DNA from: CBDATG01 sp965200145
Lineage (GTDB): Bacteria > Chloroflexota > Dehalococcoidia > Lucifugimonadales > Lucifugimonadaceae
Direction: 5' to 3'
DNA length: 64,000 bases
Assembly: GCA_965200145.1 (NCBI GenBank)
Contig: CBDATG010000003.1
Location: 62,001 to 126,000 of the forward strand
The stretch's first letter is position 1. Every line of letters begins with the position of its first letter. The notes below the pieces were generated by a model. The model saw only the letters and a list, made by a program, of their open reading frames with translations, was not told where the DNA came from and ran no database searches. Made by a program: the position numbers and the translations under genes. Shown in pieces: positions 19,501 to 28,758 of the stretch.

Positions 19501-19812
19501 GGACGATGTTCGGTCGGGGTTTCAACTCAGATCGACAACGACCTCCTTGCGGAGGGCATGGTCAGAGAAACCGCGCACATCGTGCAGCTAATGCGAAAGA
19601 ACTCAGGACTCGAAATATCCGACCGCATCGTTTTGTGGCTCAACGCCGAGAACAGCTCATTGTTATCTGAGGCACTGACCTCGGGAGCAGATTACATCGC
19701 AACCGAGACGCTTGCGGCATCTGTCCGACACGACCAGCCCGTCAATGAAGCCAGCCGCGAAGACCACACAATCAACGGCGACAAGATCACAATCGCACTG
19801 CGAGCGTGCTGA
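16594..19812 (+). CDS. ileS: Isoleucyl-tRNA synthetase
   Basis: This class I synthetase has 1072 residues from a GTG start at 16594 (GGAG about 11 bases upstream). The open frame extends further upstream but there overlaps the divergent glycosidase gene. The HIGH motif is in ANNPMGVHHAWGRTYKD. The KMSKS position reads DEMHKSKGNAIEF. The CP1 editing domain contains LLIWTTTPWTLAANVAAAV. Cys pairs in MPWCPRCGTGM, YPCSECEE and CVGCGSPTER look like zinc sites. The C-terminal anticodon-binding and junction regions are complete. The length and these motifs match bacterial IleS with the longer, eukaryote-like subtype. Confidence 0.96.
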   Translation: MKDPVFNPVDGEHDVDFVALERKWLERWYAPDQSGTSIIDRYLTRNESSEKRHSFIDGPITANNPMGVHHAWGRTYKDLFLRFRNMQGYRQRFQNGYDGQGLWIEVEVEKQHGFKSKHEIESYGIGKFVQECKDRVDRFADIITEQSKRLGYFMDWDDSYHTKSDENNYAIWGFLKKCHENGWLYEGEDVMPWCPRCGTGMSQHEIATEGYADVIHPGLFLTFPLIDRQGEELLIWTTTPWTLAANVAAAVNEANSYVKVGNVTPDGTERLLWLSENRLHILDGKQQELERLPGSDMVGWRYAGPFDNLPAQSRAKDEHRVIGWKDVGDDEGTGIVHIAPGAGTEDFQLGKEYGIEAIAPLNEDGIYVDGFGELSSKSVDEVNPLIFQQLRDKQIFYKVEDYRHRYPVCWRCSSELVFRLVDEWFISMDEIRHAMKSTTKTIRWIPEFGLARELEWLDNMSDWMISKKRYYGLALPIYPCSECEEVNVIGSRAELEARAVEGWNEFNGHAPHRPWLDSVKVSCVGCGSPTERIKDVGNAWLDAGIVSFSTLQYYDDRDYWADWYPADWISESFPGQFRNWFYSLICMATVLDGTAPTKTVFSYGLMRDEHGDEMHKSKGNAIEFEAAADKMGADVMRWVYSRHTPQNNLNFGFNVGDLARRQFLLPLWNIYYFLVTYANLDEWSPSVGANDKGDSVTPSMSGANELDRWVTSELNMLVKNVTDDLEDWRVEVASERIEKFVGRLSNWYVRRSRRRFWKSEDDADKKSAYETLYSCVTTLSRLLAPFMPFIAEEVYQNLVRRLDPSAPDSVHLSDWPVADESAIDEELSRNTDLAMQLSSLGRAARATIGVKVRQPLGAVIVQLRDPHDQARLGQITQQLRDELNVKEVRHASETDSLLAHRIRPNLPLLGPKYGRRLAEVRQLLEDADASDVAQRVEAGERINLNGLTLEPEEVLVDAVAADGYAVESDGRCSVGVSTQIDNDLLAEGMVRETAHIVQLMRKNSGLEISDRIVLWLNAENSSLLSEALTSGADYIATETLAASVRHDQPVNEASREDHTINGDKITIALRAC

Positions 19813-19859
19813 CGGACTGCCGACCTGAAGCGTACGTCAGCTGCCGGTCGCTCGTCAGC
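19808..19859. terminator. Imperfect hairpin over the ileS stop
   Basis: GCTGACG (19808-19814) pairs with CGTCAGC (19853-19859), and GACC pairs with GGTC further in. The structure spans the 42-base gap between the convergent ileS and methyltransferase genes and overlaps both stops. No T run is present. Confidence 0.35.
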
Positions 19860-20529
19860 CCGTTTTGCGCCACCTGGCCAGAATGTGATGACCACCGCGG
19901 CTACCTGGTTTGATGATGTCGTTCAGCACCGTCACAAGCTGACGGTTATCGATGATCCCGGCTCGATGCAGAAGCTGAGCCTCAGCCTCTTTGGCGTGGT
20001 GAAACGTGTGCGCTAGCTGCGTCACATCGCGCCGAGTCTCCAACTCCAGTTCCCATTTGGCCGCGAGGTCTTCGGGCGAAGGGTCGTCATGGCGATACAG
20101 GGATGAAAGCAAGAACCTACCGCCGGGCTTTAAGACTCGCTTGACCTCACCCATCTCGTAGACGTCCGTAGATACGACCAAGTCGCAGCTAGCACTCTCA
20201 AGCCCCGTCGCGCTAACCGGTGCAACGAAGAAAGTGCATCTGTCTCCGATGTCCTCAATGTCCGCTAACTCGGTGGCCACTCCTATCGCTTCACGATCAA
20301 TGTCGTTCCCGTAAACCCGACAGCCATAGAGCGACGCGAGCCACCGTCCGTTACCTCCCACTGCGCACGCCATGTCAAGCGCGACCGTTGAATCGTCTAA
20401 CGGGATGCCGTGCAGGCCAACGCGGAGGATCGTCTGGTTCGCACCAACATGCATGTGCTCGCCATAAAGCACGCTGTCCGCAGCCGGACGCTCGTCATAC
20501 CACTGCTGAAGCCGTTGCGTCTTATTCAT
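19855..20529 (-). CDS. Class I SAM-dependent methyltransferase
   Basis: This 224-residue protein has the class I Rossmann order. Motif I is VALDMACAVGGNGRWLAS (a D-x-A-x-G-x-G variant). Motif II is the acidic end CRVYGNDID. Motif IV is ASCDLVVSTDVYEM, followed by KRVLKPGGRFLLSSLY. This pattern fits small-molecule or lipid methyltransferases of the UbiE/Methyltransf_11 type. The substrate is unknown. The ATG start follows AGGAGG. The gene is 61 bases downstream of the HAD gene and may be cotranscribed with it and comF. Confidence 0.85.
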   Translation of the reverse strand: MNKTQRLQQWYDERPAADSVLYGEHMHVGANQTILRVGLHGIPLDDSTVALDMACAVGGNGRWLASLYGCRVYGNDIDREAIGVATELADIEDIGDRCTFFVAPVSATGLESASCDLVVSTDVYEMGEVKRVLKPGGRFLLSSLYRHDDPSPEDLAAKWELELETRRDVTQLAHTFHHAKEAEAQLLHRAGIIDNRQLVTVLNDIIKPGSRGGHHILARWRKTG

Positions 20530-20590
20530 GCATCCTCCTCAGATGCGCTTGGGAAATCGGAAAACTCGTCCGCGGGTACGCCACGCGTAA

Positions 20591-21373
20591 CTAATTCTCT
20601 ACGTTCCCAAGGATGATGTCGCAGACCTGTCGCATGTCCTCTGCGCGTGGATAGTCACCGTGCTCGCCAGCTGGGAAACGCCCATATCGGTCCAACAAGA
20701 TCGCGTCAATACCAGCGGCCTTCGCACCATCAAGGTCCGACTCCGGCTGGTCGCCGACCATCACAGCAGAACTCGAATCGCTGGCACCTGAGCGCCGCAG
20801 TGCCTCAGCGAATATCCTGCCATCAGGCTTTTCGCAACCTACCTCGCTCGAAGTAACCGCAAAATCAATGTGCGGACTCAAGCCTAGATTCGACGCAAGG
20901 CTCGCACCATCTATCGCCATGTTCGACACAATTCCTACTGCAACTCCCGCTACTCTGAGTCTATCGAGACCCGCAACCACGTCCTCGTAGAGAGCCAGCT
21001 CGTACCGTTGCTGCGAGACCGTCCGCCAGATTCTGCGCGCCAAGTCAACATCTACATGGAACCCTGCACCGTCTAACACCTTCTGCTCAAACTTGGCGAA
21101 AAAGTCATCACGCTCTGCCTCCGACATCAACCTGACAGGACGTTCAACGTTCTGGTGTGTCATATATGCCTCTGCGACCGCGTAACCCGCTTCGATGCCC
21201 TCACGGGTCAAGTTGACACCGAACGCCGCCGCCGCTCGAGTCTGGATGGTCCCCCGATCGGGGCTCCATGTCGCCAAAGTCCCGTATACGTCGAAGAGCG
21301 CGACCCGGTACAGGGTTTCCCCAACGCGCAACCGTTCTGTGCTGGACATCGCCTTCTGGCTTTCCTGCTTCAA
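20591..21373 (-). CDS. HAD-superfamily hydrolase
   Basis: The 260-residue protein shows all four HAD motifs. Motif I is ALFDVYGTLATW, with the nucleophile Asp and Tyr in place of the second Asp as in haloacid-dehalogenase and REG-2-like members. Motif II is VGIVSNMAID, motif III is the Lys of GCEKPDGRIF, and motif IV is VMVGDQPESDLDGAKAAG. A helical cap lies between motifs I and II. It is probably a small-molecule phosphatase. A second in-frame ATG (MSSTERL) is an alternative start. Neighbours are a methyltransferase gene downstream and comF upstream. Confidence 0.87.
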   Translation of the reverse strand: MKQESQKAMSSTERLRVGETLYRVALFDVYGTLATWSPDRGTIQTRAAAAFGVNLTREGIEAGYAVAEAYMTHQNVERPVRLMSEAERDDFFAKFEQKVLDGAGFHVDVDLARRIWRTVSQQRYELALYEDVVAGLDRLRVAGVAVGIVSNMAIDGASLASNLGLSPHIDFAVTSSEVGCEKPDGRIFAEALRRSGASDSSSAVMVGDQPESDLDGAKAAGIDAILLDRYGRFPAGEHGDYPRAEDMRQVCDIILGNVEN

Positions 21374-21433
21374 CTCGCCGAGACTCTATGCGACAGCATC
21401 TCAAAACGTGCGAGATATTTCGCCATCACTTCT

Positions 21434-22198
21434 TCAACCTGTCTCACCGTCAATCGCTGCCGTCTCCTTCGCGAACGTCAACGCTGACACCCGGTCCGCG
21501 TTTGCTCGCTTGAGTGCTGACGCGCAGGACATCAAGGTACTACCCGTTGTCGCGACATCATCTACCAGCATCACATGCGCGCCTGCAAAATTAAACTCGG
21601 CCTCAAACGCCCCACGCACCGAGTTGGAACGCTCCTCACGGTTCAAGTCAACCTGTGATGGCGTGTGTCTGACCTTACTCAATCCGCGTTCAATAAGCAT
21701 CGTGCCTGAAACGCCCGCGACCTCTTTCGCAAGCAACGCCGCTTGGTTATAGCCGCGCTCACGCACTCGCTTCGCATGCGATGGCACAGGCACAATGCAA
21801 TCGATGGCACCGCGCGTCACCAACGGTTGCAAAGACATAGGTCGCGCCATGATCGGGGCGATCGACTTCAACGATCTGAACTTCAACGCCAAGACCGCAC
21901 TACGGGCTGCACCGTGATAACGGTAGACAGACACAAGTCGGTCCAACGGCGGAGGAGCGATCGCGCAACTGGCACAGACCGTCCGTTCCACACCGACGAG
22001 TTCGCCGCATGACGCGCAACGCGCACCCTCCACCCGTTCAAGCCCCGCGAAACACTCGTAACACAGCAACTCACCCTCGCGGCGACAGTTGACGCACGCT
22101 TGAGGCAACAGAAAACCCGTAACAGACCTCAAGGCGCGCCGAAACACTCCGACTGGCACCGAAGGCTCGTACATTGTAGACTGCGTCAATCTAGCCAT
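21434..22198 (-). CDS. comF: ComF-family phosphoribosyltransferase-like protein
   Basis: ComF proteins take part in DNA uptake and recombination in competent bacteria. This one has about 254 residues. The N terminus carries zinc-binding Cys pairs (CVNCRREGELLCYEC, CASCGELV, CASCAIAPPPLD). The C terminus carries the phosphoribosyltransferase-type signature VMLVDDVATTGSTL, preceded by IDCIVPVPSHAKRVRERGYNQ, a very typical ComF block. I place the start at the ATG at 22198, which overlaps the stop of the upstream DUF2298 gene; an ATG three bases earlier is equally possible. Confidence 0.9.
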   Translation of the reverse strand: MARLTQSTMYEPSVPVGVFRRALRSVTGFLLPQACVNCRREGELLCYECFAGLERVEGARCASCGELVGVERTVCASCAIAPPPLDRLVSVYRYHGAARSAVLALKFRSLKSIAPIMARPMSLQPLVTRGAIDCIVPVPSHAKRVRERGYNQAALLAKEVAGVSGTMLIERGLSKVRHTPSQVDLNREERSNSVRGAFEAEFNFAGAHVMLVDDVATTGSTLMSCASALKRANADRVSALTFAKETAAIDGETG

Positions 22199-25100
22199 CA
22201 TACCTGTATATCGATACCTCGCCACTCTCAAACACCTTCCTCACTCCGAGGTGCTCCATGTCGTCAAACTTCCCTATACCAGATTCGGGATAGATCTGCC
22301 TTTCCAGTTCGCCCACGTAAACGTACTGGACGCCGTACCTTTCTAGGAAGTCCAGCGCCCCAGAAGCGTCGCGCGTCGAGTAGAAGTCGATCACATCGTT
22401 GCGGCGGCGCGACACGTCGTACGAGTAGTCAAACCGCTGCTGCGTCTGATGCCAGTCCCAGCCTATGACGGTCGGTAGCCCAGTGTAAATCGATACGCGT
22501 TGCGTCCAAGTGTAGAGGTGCCAAGCAGCCTCCACGATGGTCGGACTACCAACAACGTTGGAGCGCAACCACTCTATCCCTTCCTTATCGTGTCGCAACT
22601 TGACTTCTACCGCGTCCCTCCGGTACACAGCGTTGTCCATATACGCCTCGCCGTCAATTCCCATGCCGATGTGCTCAAATCTCTCCGACATCTTCTCGCG
22701 GGTCGCCATCACCGGATAGACGAGTACACCGATCACGAGCATCGCCAGTACCACGAGCCAGACAGTACCGCCGAAACGCAAACGACGCAGAGAGAAGCAT
22801 CCCAGGTCCCACATTCGCCACAACGCGAATGTCGCCGCGATGGCGAACAGCCACCAAGCCTGGATGTAGAACTTGAATATCGTATTCTGACGTCCAATGT
22901 CGTTCTTTACCGTGATTACATCGACCGCGGCCGTCAACAACAGAGCCGCGGCCGCCAAAATCGCGGCGATGGCAATGTAGCGATGTGCAGGATGCCTCGC
23001 CGAGTATGCCAACGCCGCCGTCACACCAAGGCAACCAGCACCCAGAACCGCCAGCATCGCCGTGATGTAATCTGCCAATAGCGCGCCGAGAATCACTACA
23101 AGCGCGCCCAACACCATGCCGAGTCCGAGCGGCATCCAGACCGACACTCGCGGAACCGACCCCGTCGCTCGCATCAGGCTAGCAATGCCAAACGCGCCGC
23201 GTCGCCATTCAACGAACACCCAGCTGAAGATGGCGAACAGGAACAGGCTGTGGATCAAGACGTACCGCCATAACGGTGTCTGGAAACGACTGAGCTCAAT
23301 TCCGTCGCTGAATAACTCGAAATTCGCATGGAACGGCAGGTAAACCAAGTAACCCACCGCAAACACCGCAACTGACTTGATCGCGACAGCGACCACCCTG
23401 CGGTAGAAACCGGCGTGTCCCAGGAACATTTCAGCAAGCGCAACGAGTCCAACCGAAAGTAGCAGCTGCGTTGGGAAGTCCCATGAGTTGATCAAGCGCA
23501 ACGAACCCACCGTTACTCCCAGAAGCACGATCGTGCCGATACCTTCCCACCGCAAGTTCCGTGGCACGCCAACCCTCAGCGCCGCCACGATAGCAAGACC
23601 CAATGCCAGCATCGCAAACGGCATCGCGATCATATGAGCGTGCAAGTCCGCGTAGAGGAACGCAAAGAACGGGAACTCAGTTATCTCGTTCCCACCCGTT
23701 CCGGGCTCCAACATGCGGGAACTGCGCCAGTAATCGAACCGCCAAAACGGCAGGTCATCAACCAAAGTCCCCCATCCAAGTTGCGCCAGCTGGATCAGAC
23801 CATCAATATTCGCCGCCACCGCCACTAAGATGGCGGCGAATACTCCGAATGCAACAGGAGACCAGCCGATCCGCGGAGCACCCATCGCCCGCTTAGCCGC
23901 CGCAATCAAGTTGTAGACCAGCGAATAAACGGCGCCAACCGTCAACGCGAAGATCAACGGCACTGCTAGGTTGTATGCCACGGTCGGGACGATGCCGGTG
24001 AGTCTGATCACCGTAGCCACGATGAACTGCCCATAGTAGTAGTAGTTCAAATAGCCGCCCGCGTACCAGGGGTCGTAAGGCGGCATCAACGACGAACGAG
24101 TTACTGCATTCAAATACGCGAAGTCCATCGGCTTCTCACCTCCGCGCCAAACATGCCATAAATCAGGGTTGCCAAGGCGAATCAGCAGGAATCCAATGAA
24201 CGCCAACAGGAACAACACCTCCACCACCGCGATTGTGCGAACGTTCGCCCGGAAATACGCCGCCATCTCGGCACGCTTCCGCCAGTACAACACTCCAGAT
24301 ACCGCGGCAACTGCAACCAACGCCAACGCTACGCTCCACACGCTGAAGTCCATCAAGCGATAGCTGGCGAGCAACCAAGCGATCGTTGACACCAGTAGCA
24401 GACCGAGAACCTTCGCGAACATGTACCCGCGATCCGCTAGCGGACGGAATATCACGTAGCTGATGGGTAGCGCCGCCAATGCAATCACTTGAACCACGAT
24501 CAACCAAACCAGCCAAGCCAACTCATTTGGCAAACCTCGCAACCAGTAAACCGCGTTCCAGCTGCCGCCAGACTCCTGAGATGACCTATCGGCCGGGGTC
24601 ATCAAAAGCCCAATTTCCGGTACTAGGGTCTCTTGTCTGAGCTGGGCCAACAGACGACCCACTTCCAGTGACTTGTAGATCGAGTCGACATCCCACTCAC
24701 CCACGCGCTCGAACACCATCGATTGCGGATGCTCGTAAACCGTGTGGCTCTCGTCGGCCCAACCGTACCAATCAATCGAAAGTAAGGAACCAGCCGACCT
24801 CTCGATACCCGAGGGGTAGCCGATGGGGACGCGCGCATAGGCGTCGTCGCGGTACATCACGCCAGCCGACGATGGGAACCTATCAGCAGTAAACCTCAAC
24901 TCGTAACCGAGTCTGCCATCAAAAAGAGAATCATAGAACCGAGTTGTAATCGGATAACGATCGGGAAGCCTCGGTAACGTGGCCGCTAAGCGATTGGAAT
25001 AGAGCACGAAGTAGTCGCTCTGTGCCAACTCCGAGATGATCTTCTCCCACTTCTGCTCAGACTCATGTTCGTAGAACGGCAACCGATCCTGGACGCGTAT

Positions 25101-26624
25101 GAACCCCGGCCTGCCAGGAATGCCCTCTTCCCAATGCTCCTGAATGACCGTAGAACCCGGCCGCGCGTTCGCTTCCAACCAGTCGGATACCTGATGTGCA
25201 GGATGCGGACCGTCGAACACACGCATAAACGCAAATGCGTAATGGCCAGTGCCAATGAACAGCACCGCCAGAAACAACCCGAGGGCGAGCTTCAGCGCGA
25301 CCCCTCTCATTCCGAGCACCTTGCATCCGCACCATCCGATGAATCCGCCGGCGAAAACCATCAGCAACGGCGTCGCGGGCAACATATATCGCAGGAACTT
25401 GACTTCGAACGTCAACACCAACGCCAAGTAGGGCAACAAAAACGCCAACACCACGAATGCGGCGCGGTCCAATCTCGCTAGCGACCTGAATACACCCCAG
25501 AATAGTCCGACCCAAACCGTGACGCCCAAGAAGATACCAAGCCCGTAAGTCGATAGCTGCTTGACTTGGTACCAAACCATCGCAGTGTCGATGTACTGGC
25601 GCGTGTATGGCAGATCGATCGTCCTGCGCACCATGCGCGACTGGTAGAAGACATCGCTCACCCAAGTACCGAAGTCGATGAACATATAGGGCTGCGCGAC
25701 CGCCAAAGCCACCAAACCAGCGATGCCCGACACCAACAGGCCTCTGATCAACCGCAACAGATGCGACATCTCTATCCGAACCGTGACGTTATCCCGACGC
25801 GGATCCCAAATCCGTAGCACATGCGCCGCCAGCACCGCAGCGGCAACGGGTGCGGCAGCGAACTTCGTAGCGACCGCTAAACCAACGAACACTCCCGCCA
25901 ATGCTGCATCCAGCAACTTGCCACGGTCTACATACCTCACAGACCAATACACCGTACCGACGATCAACGTCGTTGTCAGAGAGTCAACCGTGGCGTAATG
26001 GGCGTTCTGGATGGCGATTACAGACAACGCCGCCAGAAGCGATGCGAAGAGTGCCGCTGGCGTGCTGAAGAGTCGCCGGGTGATTAGAAACACCAGCAAC
26101 ACTGTGACAGTGTCAAAGACTGCGTTAACGCGCCTGCCGTTACGCTGGAGGTCAAAGATGCTCCAATCCTGCTCCACGAACGGCGACGACAGCGCTTCCA
26201 AGCCCGCCACTACATAGAGATACAGAGAGCCGTAGTTGAACCACCGCGGGTTCAGGCGCGACTCAGGCGTAAATAGCGTGGACGGTTCCAGCAGCTGTCC
26301 GAAATCAAGCTCATGTACGCGTGCCGAAACCGCACGTTCGTCTGGATGAAACGCTCCACCCTGGTCCCAGTCCACACCATAGAGCCGTAGCATCAGCGAT
26401 AGAACCAAGATCGCCGCCAATGCAACGTAGGTCCAAGGAACGCGCCCAAGCAAATCACCGATGCCAACACGCGGACGCGTCGACGCGACAGGCGCTACTG
26501 CATCGCCTCTTGGGCTACCGAGCTGCGTGGTCAAATCCTCGCCGCTAGTTTCGTCTAGCCGCCCTGCCGGTACGGATTGGGAATCGTCAACAACCGAGCC
26601 TCTGCTGTCCGTCTGGTTCACCAT
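22191..26624 (-). CDS. Glycosyltransferase-39-like / DUF2298 (Chlor_Arch_YYY) giant membrane protein
   Basis: This polytopic membrane protein has 1477 residues. The N-terminal half (to about residue 500) is GT39/ArnT-like, with an Asp-Glu motif after the first helix (GGAFHPDERAVS) and many following membrane helices, as in lipid-linked mannosyl- or arabinosyltransferases. A soluble stretch follows. The second half is the DUF2298/Chlor_Arch_YYY domain, with the diagnostic GYLNYYYYGQFIVA block and many helices. DUF2298 proteins occur mostly in Chloroflexi and Archaea, which supports the taxonomic call. It probably moves sugars from polyprenyl carriers to exported glycoproteins or glycolipids (inference). 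The C terminus overlaps comF by a few bases. Confidence 0.9.
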   Translation of the reverse strand: MVNQTDSRGSVVDDSQSVPAGRLDETSGEDLTTQLGSPRGDAVAPVASTRPRVGIGDLLGRVPWTYVALAAILVLSLMLRLYGVDWDQGGAFHPDERAVSARVHELDFGQLLEPSTLFTPESRLNPRWFNYGSLYLYVVAGLEALSSPFVEQDWSIFDLQRNGRRVNAVFDTVTVLLVFLITRRLFSTPAALFASLLAALSVIAIQNAHYATVDSLTTTLIVGTVYWSVRYVDRGKLLDAALAGVFVGLAVATKFAAAPVAAAVLAAHVLRIWDPRRDNVTVRIEMSHLLRLIRGLLVSGIAGLVALAVAQPYMFIDFGTWVSDVFYQSRMVRRTIDLPYTRQYIDTAMVWYQVKQLSTYGLGIFLGVTVWVGLFWGVFRSLARLDRAAFVVLAFLLPYLALVLTFEVKFLRYMLPATPLLMVFAGGFIGWCGCKVLGMRGVALKLALGLFLAVLFIGTGHYAFAFMRVFDGPHPAHQVSDWLEANARPGSTVIQEHWEEGIPGRPGFIRVQDRLPFYEHESEQKWEKIISELAQSDYFVLYSNRLAATLPRLPDRYPITTRFYDSLFDGRLGYELRFTADRFPSSAGVMYRDDAYARVPIGYPSGIERSAGSLLSIDWYGWADESHTVYEHPQSMVFERVGEWDVDSIYKSLEVGRLLAQLRQETLVPEIGLLMTPADRSSQESGGSWNAVYWLRGLPNELAWLVWLIVVQVIALAALPISYVIFRPLADRGYMFAKVLGLLLVSTIAWLLASYRLMDFSVWSVALALVAVAAVSGVLYWRKRAEMAAYFRANVRTIAVVEVLFLLAFIGFLLIRLGNPDLWHVWRGGEKPMDFAYLNAVTRSSLMPPYDPWYAGGYLNYYYYGQFIVATVIRLTGIVPTVAYNLAVPLIFALTVGAVYSLVYNLIAAAKRAMGAPRIGWSPVAFGVFAAILVAVAANIDGLIQLAQLGWGTLVDDLPFWRFDYWRSSRMLEPGTGGNEITEFPFFAFLYADLHAHMIAMPFAMLALGLAIVAALRVGVPRNLRWEGIGTIVLLGVTVGSLRLINSWDFPTQLLLSVGLVALAEMFLGHAGFYRRVVAVAIKSVAVFAVGYLVYLPFHANFELFSDGIELSRFQTPLWRYVLIHSLFLFAIFSWVFVEWRRGAFGIASLMRATGSVPRVSVWMPLGLGMVLGALVVILGALLADYITAMLAVLGAGCLGVTAALAYSARHPAHRYIAIAAILAAAALLLTAAVDVITVKNDIGRQNTIFKFYIQAWWLFAIAATFALWRMWDLGCFSLRRLRFGGTVWLVVLAMLVIGVLVYPVMATREKMSERFEHIGMGIDGEAYMDNAVYRRDAVEVKLRHDKEGIEWLRSNVVGSPTIVEAAWHLYTWTQRVSIYTGLPTVIGWDWHQTQQRFDYSYDVSRRRNDVIDFYSTRDASGALDFLERYGVQYVYVGELERQIYPESGIGKFDDMEHLGVRKVFESGEVSIYRYDG

Positions 26625-26746
26625 GAAGCCTAGATTCTATGACGCGCGGTTGGCATCAGAGCCGCTTGCCAACATCGCTGGCATAACATGAACTGTGAAA
26701 CAGATACGAAACCCGCAACCGCCGGGATCACAGTGGACAGGCGAAC

Positions 26747-27670
26747 ATGACGCAAGAAAGAGTCGCATACTTCAACGGTGAGATAGTTGAAGAATCCAAC
26801 GCACGCGTCTCCTTTAGAGATCGCGGCTTCAAGTACGGAGACGCGGTCTTCGACATGACGCGGACGTTCGGCCACCGCATCTTCAAACTCGATGAACATC
26901 TACAGAGATTCTGGGACTCACTCGACTACGTCGGCATCGATCCCGGTATCACCATCTCGGAGATGCACGAAGCGACGATATCGGTCTTGGAACGCAATCT
27001 GCCGCTGCTCGCAGACGACGAGGACTACTGGGTAGGTCAGAGGGTCAGCCGCGGCATCGACCTAGTCGGCGGCGACATGTGGGAAACATCGGGCGGACCA
27101 ACCGTCGTCATCGAGTGCACCCCGTTGCCGCTCGAACCTCGCGCCAGACTCTTCAAAGACGGAATAGACGTCTGGGTTCCTGCCGTACGCCGTACGCCTC
27201 CCGATTCATTCAGCCCTAGAGCCAAGTCACACAACTACCTGAATCTTATTCTCGCAGACATGGAAGCGAAAACCGTAGACCCCGACGCGTGGGCGATACT
27301 TCTCGACGGCAACGGCTCATTGACAGAAGGAATCGGGTCCAACATATTCACCGTCAAGGATGGCCAACTCTCGACTCCGCGCGGCAAGTTTGTGCTAGGC
27401 GGAATTTCCAGAGAGACGGTGATGGAGTTGGCAGAGGAGAATCAGATCCCAGTCGTCGAGCGGGACATAGACTTGTTCGACGCGATCACCGCTGATGAGG
27501 TGTTCCTGACCTCGACATCGCTCTGCATCTGCCCAGTCAGCACCATCCAAGGACGCACCATCGCCGACGGCGATATCCCGGGTCCGATCACCGAAACTCT
27601 CATGGACGCTTATGTCGACCTAGTCGATTACGACTGGGTCGGGCAGTATCTGAAGCGTCTTGACATCTAG
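26747..27670 (+). CDS. Class IV aminotransferase (branched-chain/D-amino-acid type)
   Basis: The 307-residue fold-type IV PLP enzyme has the family start MTQERVAYFNGEIV and GFKYGDAVFDMTRTFG. The PLP lysine is expected in SPRAKSHNYLNLIL (near residue 166). The conserved LTEGIGSNIFTVKDGQL stretch and the C-terminal EVFLTSTSLCICPV fit branched-chain aminotransferases or D-alanine aminotransferase-like members. No residue visible by eye settles the substrate. It diverges from the DUF2298 gene and precedes the EamA permease by 27 bases, so the two may be cotranscribed. Confidence 0.88.
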   Translation: MTQERVAYFNGEIVEESNARVSFRDRGFKYGDAVFDMTRTFGHRIFKLDEHLQRFWDSLDYVGIDPGITISEMHEATISVLERNLPLLADDEDYWVGQRVSRGIDLVGGDMWETSGGPTVVIECTPLPLEPRARLFKDGIDVWVPAVRRTPPDSFSPRAKSHNYLNLILADMEAKTVDPDAWAILLDGNGSLTEGIGSNIFTVKDGQLSTPRGKFVLGGISRETVMELAEENQIPVVERDIDLFDAITADEVFLTSTSLCICPVSTIQGRTIADGDIPGPITETLMDAYVDLVDYDWVGQYLKRLDI

Positions 27671-27697
27671 TCCGACCACCGCACTCGGGTCCAAACT

Positions 27698-28663
27698 TTG
27701 ACAGCACCCGACTCGCAACCGGCGGAACGGCCAACGACCACTAGCACGAGTCAATCACGAAACGCTCCTGCCGACCGACGCCAACCGCTGACGCTCGGCG
27801 CGGGGGCGTTCGCATTCTTCCTGTCAGCACTGTGGGGCGGGCAACCCGTTTCCCTCAAGGCTGGACTCGCAGACGCTCCACCGCTCCGAATCGGGTGGAT
27901 GAGGTTCGTTATCGGTGCCGTAGTCGTGCTGCTATGGGCCGCCGCGGCAAAGCAGAGCTTCAGACTCGAAAAACGCGAGGTCGTGCCGCTAACTCTGTTG
28001 GGGTTGCTCTTCGCAGTGCAGCTCGCGTTCATGAACATAGGACAGAACCTAACCACCGCGGGACATGCCGGAGTATTGATCCCAACTTTCCCTCTATGGG
28101 CTGCGGTATTCGCCCACATATTCATCCCCGCGGACAGCCTCTCTAAACGCCGCGTCGCAGGAGCGCTGATCGCGTATTCCGGTGTTGTGGTCGTCTTCGC
28201 GCGAAACTTGCTCGGCGACTTCCAGTTCGACAACGCTCCCAACCCTCTACTCGGCGACCTCTTACTGCTGTGTTCTGCCTGTCTGCTCGGGTTGCGTCAG
28301 GTCTACATATCACAGCTCGGACAGGAAACGACGCTCCTAAAGATACTGATGGCGCAAAGCATCTTCGGAACCCTCTCGTTCCTGATCGCGTCGTTGTTGA
28401 TCGAGACCGAGCCCATGCGCATGACATGGGTTCTCGTAGCATCGCTCCTCTATCAAGGCGTGGTAATCGCCGGATTCGGATTCATAAGCCACGCATGGCT
28501 CCTGAGCCGATATCTTCCCAGTCGTGTAACGATAATCTCCCTGAGCCAACCAGTTGTGACGGCCATCCTCTCGTGGCTGATACTGGACGAAGCCATCGGA
28601 CCAGAACTCATCGCCGGAGCCGCCCTCGTGATAATCGGATCATACGTCGCCCAACGAAAATGA
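27698..28663 (+). CDS. EamA/DMT-family permease
   Basis: This 321-residue inner-membrane protein has about ten hydrophobic segments in two EamA repeats. The first starts AFAFFLSALWGGQPVSLKAG. The second ends VTAILSWLILDEAIGPELI, followed by AGAALVIIGSYVAQRK, a very typical DMT ending. The start is TTG at 27698 with a polar tail of about 30 residues before the first helix. Members export or import metabolites such as amino acids. The neighbouring aminotransferase makes an amino-acid-related substrate possible but not shown. Confidence 0.87.
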   Translation: MTAPDSQPAERPTTTSTSQSRNAPADRRQPLTLGAGAFAFFLSALWGGQPVSLKAGLADAPPLRIGWMRFVIGAVVVLLWAAAAKQSFRLEKREVVPLTLLGLLFAVQLAFMNIGQNLTTAGHAGVLIPTFPLWAAVFAHIFIPADSLSKRRVAGALIAYSGVVVVFARNLLGDFQFDNAPNPLLGDLLLLCSACLLGLRQVYISQLGQETTLLKILMAQSIFGTLSFLIASLLIETEPMRMTWVLVASLLYQGVVIAGFGFISHAWLLSRYLPSRVTIISLSQPVVTAILSWLILDEAIGPELIAGAALVIIGSYVAQRK

Positions 28664-28758
28664 GAGATGTACAAGTGCCATGTAGACCATGAAAGCGGTT
28701 GGGATGCAAAAGAAAACATACGTCCTGCTAGCCGAACAACACGGCCATCGTTGTAAGC

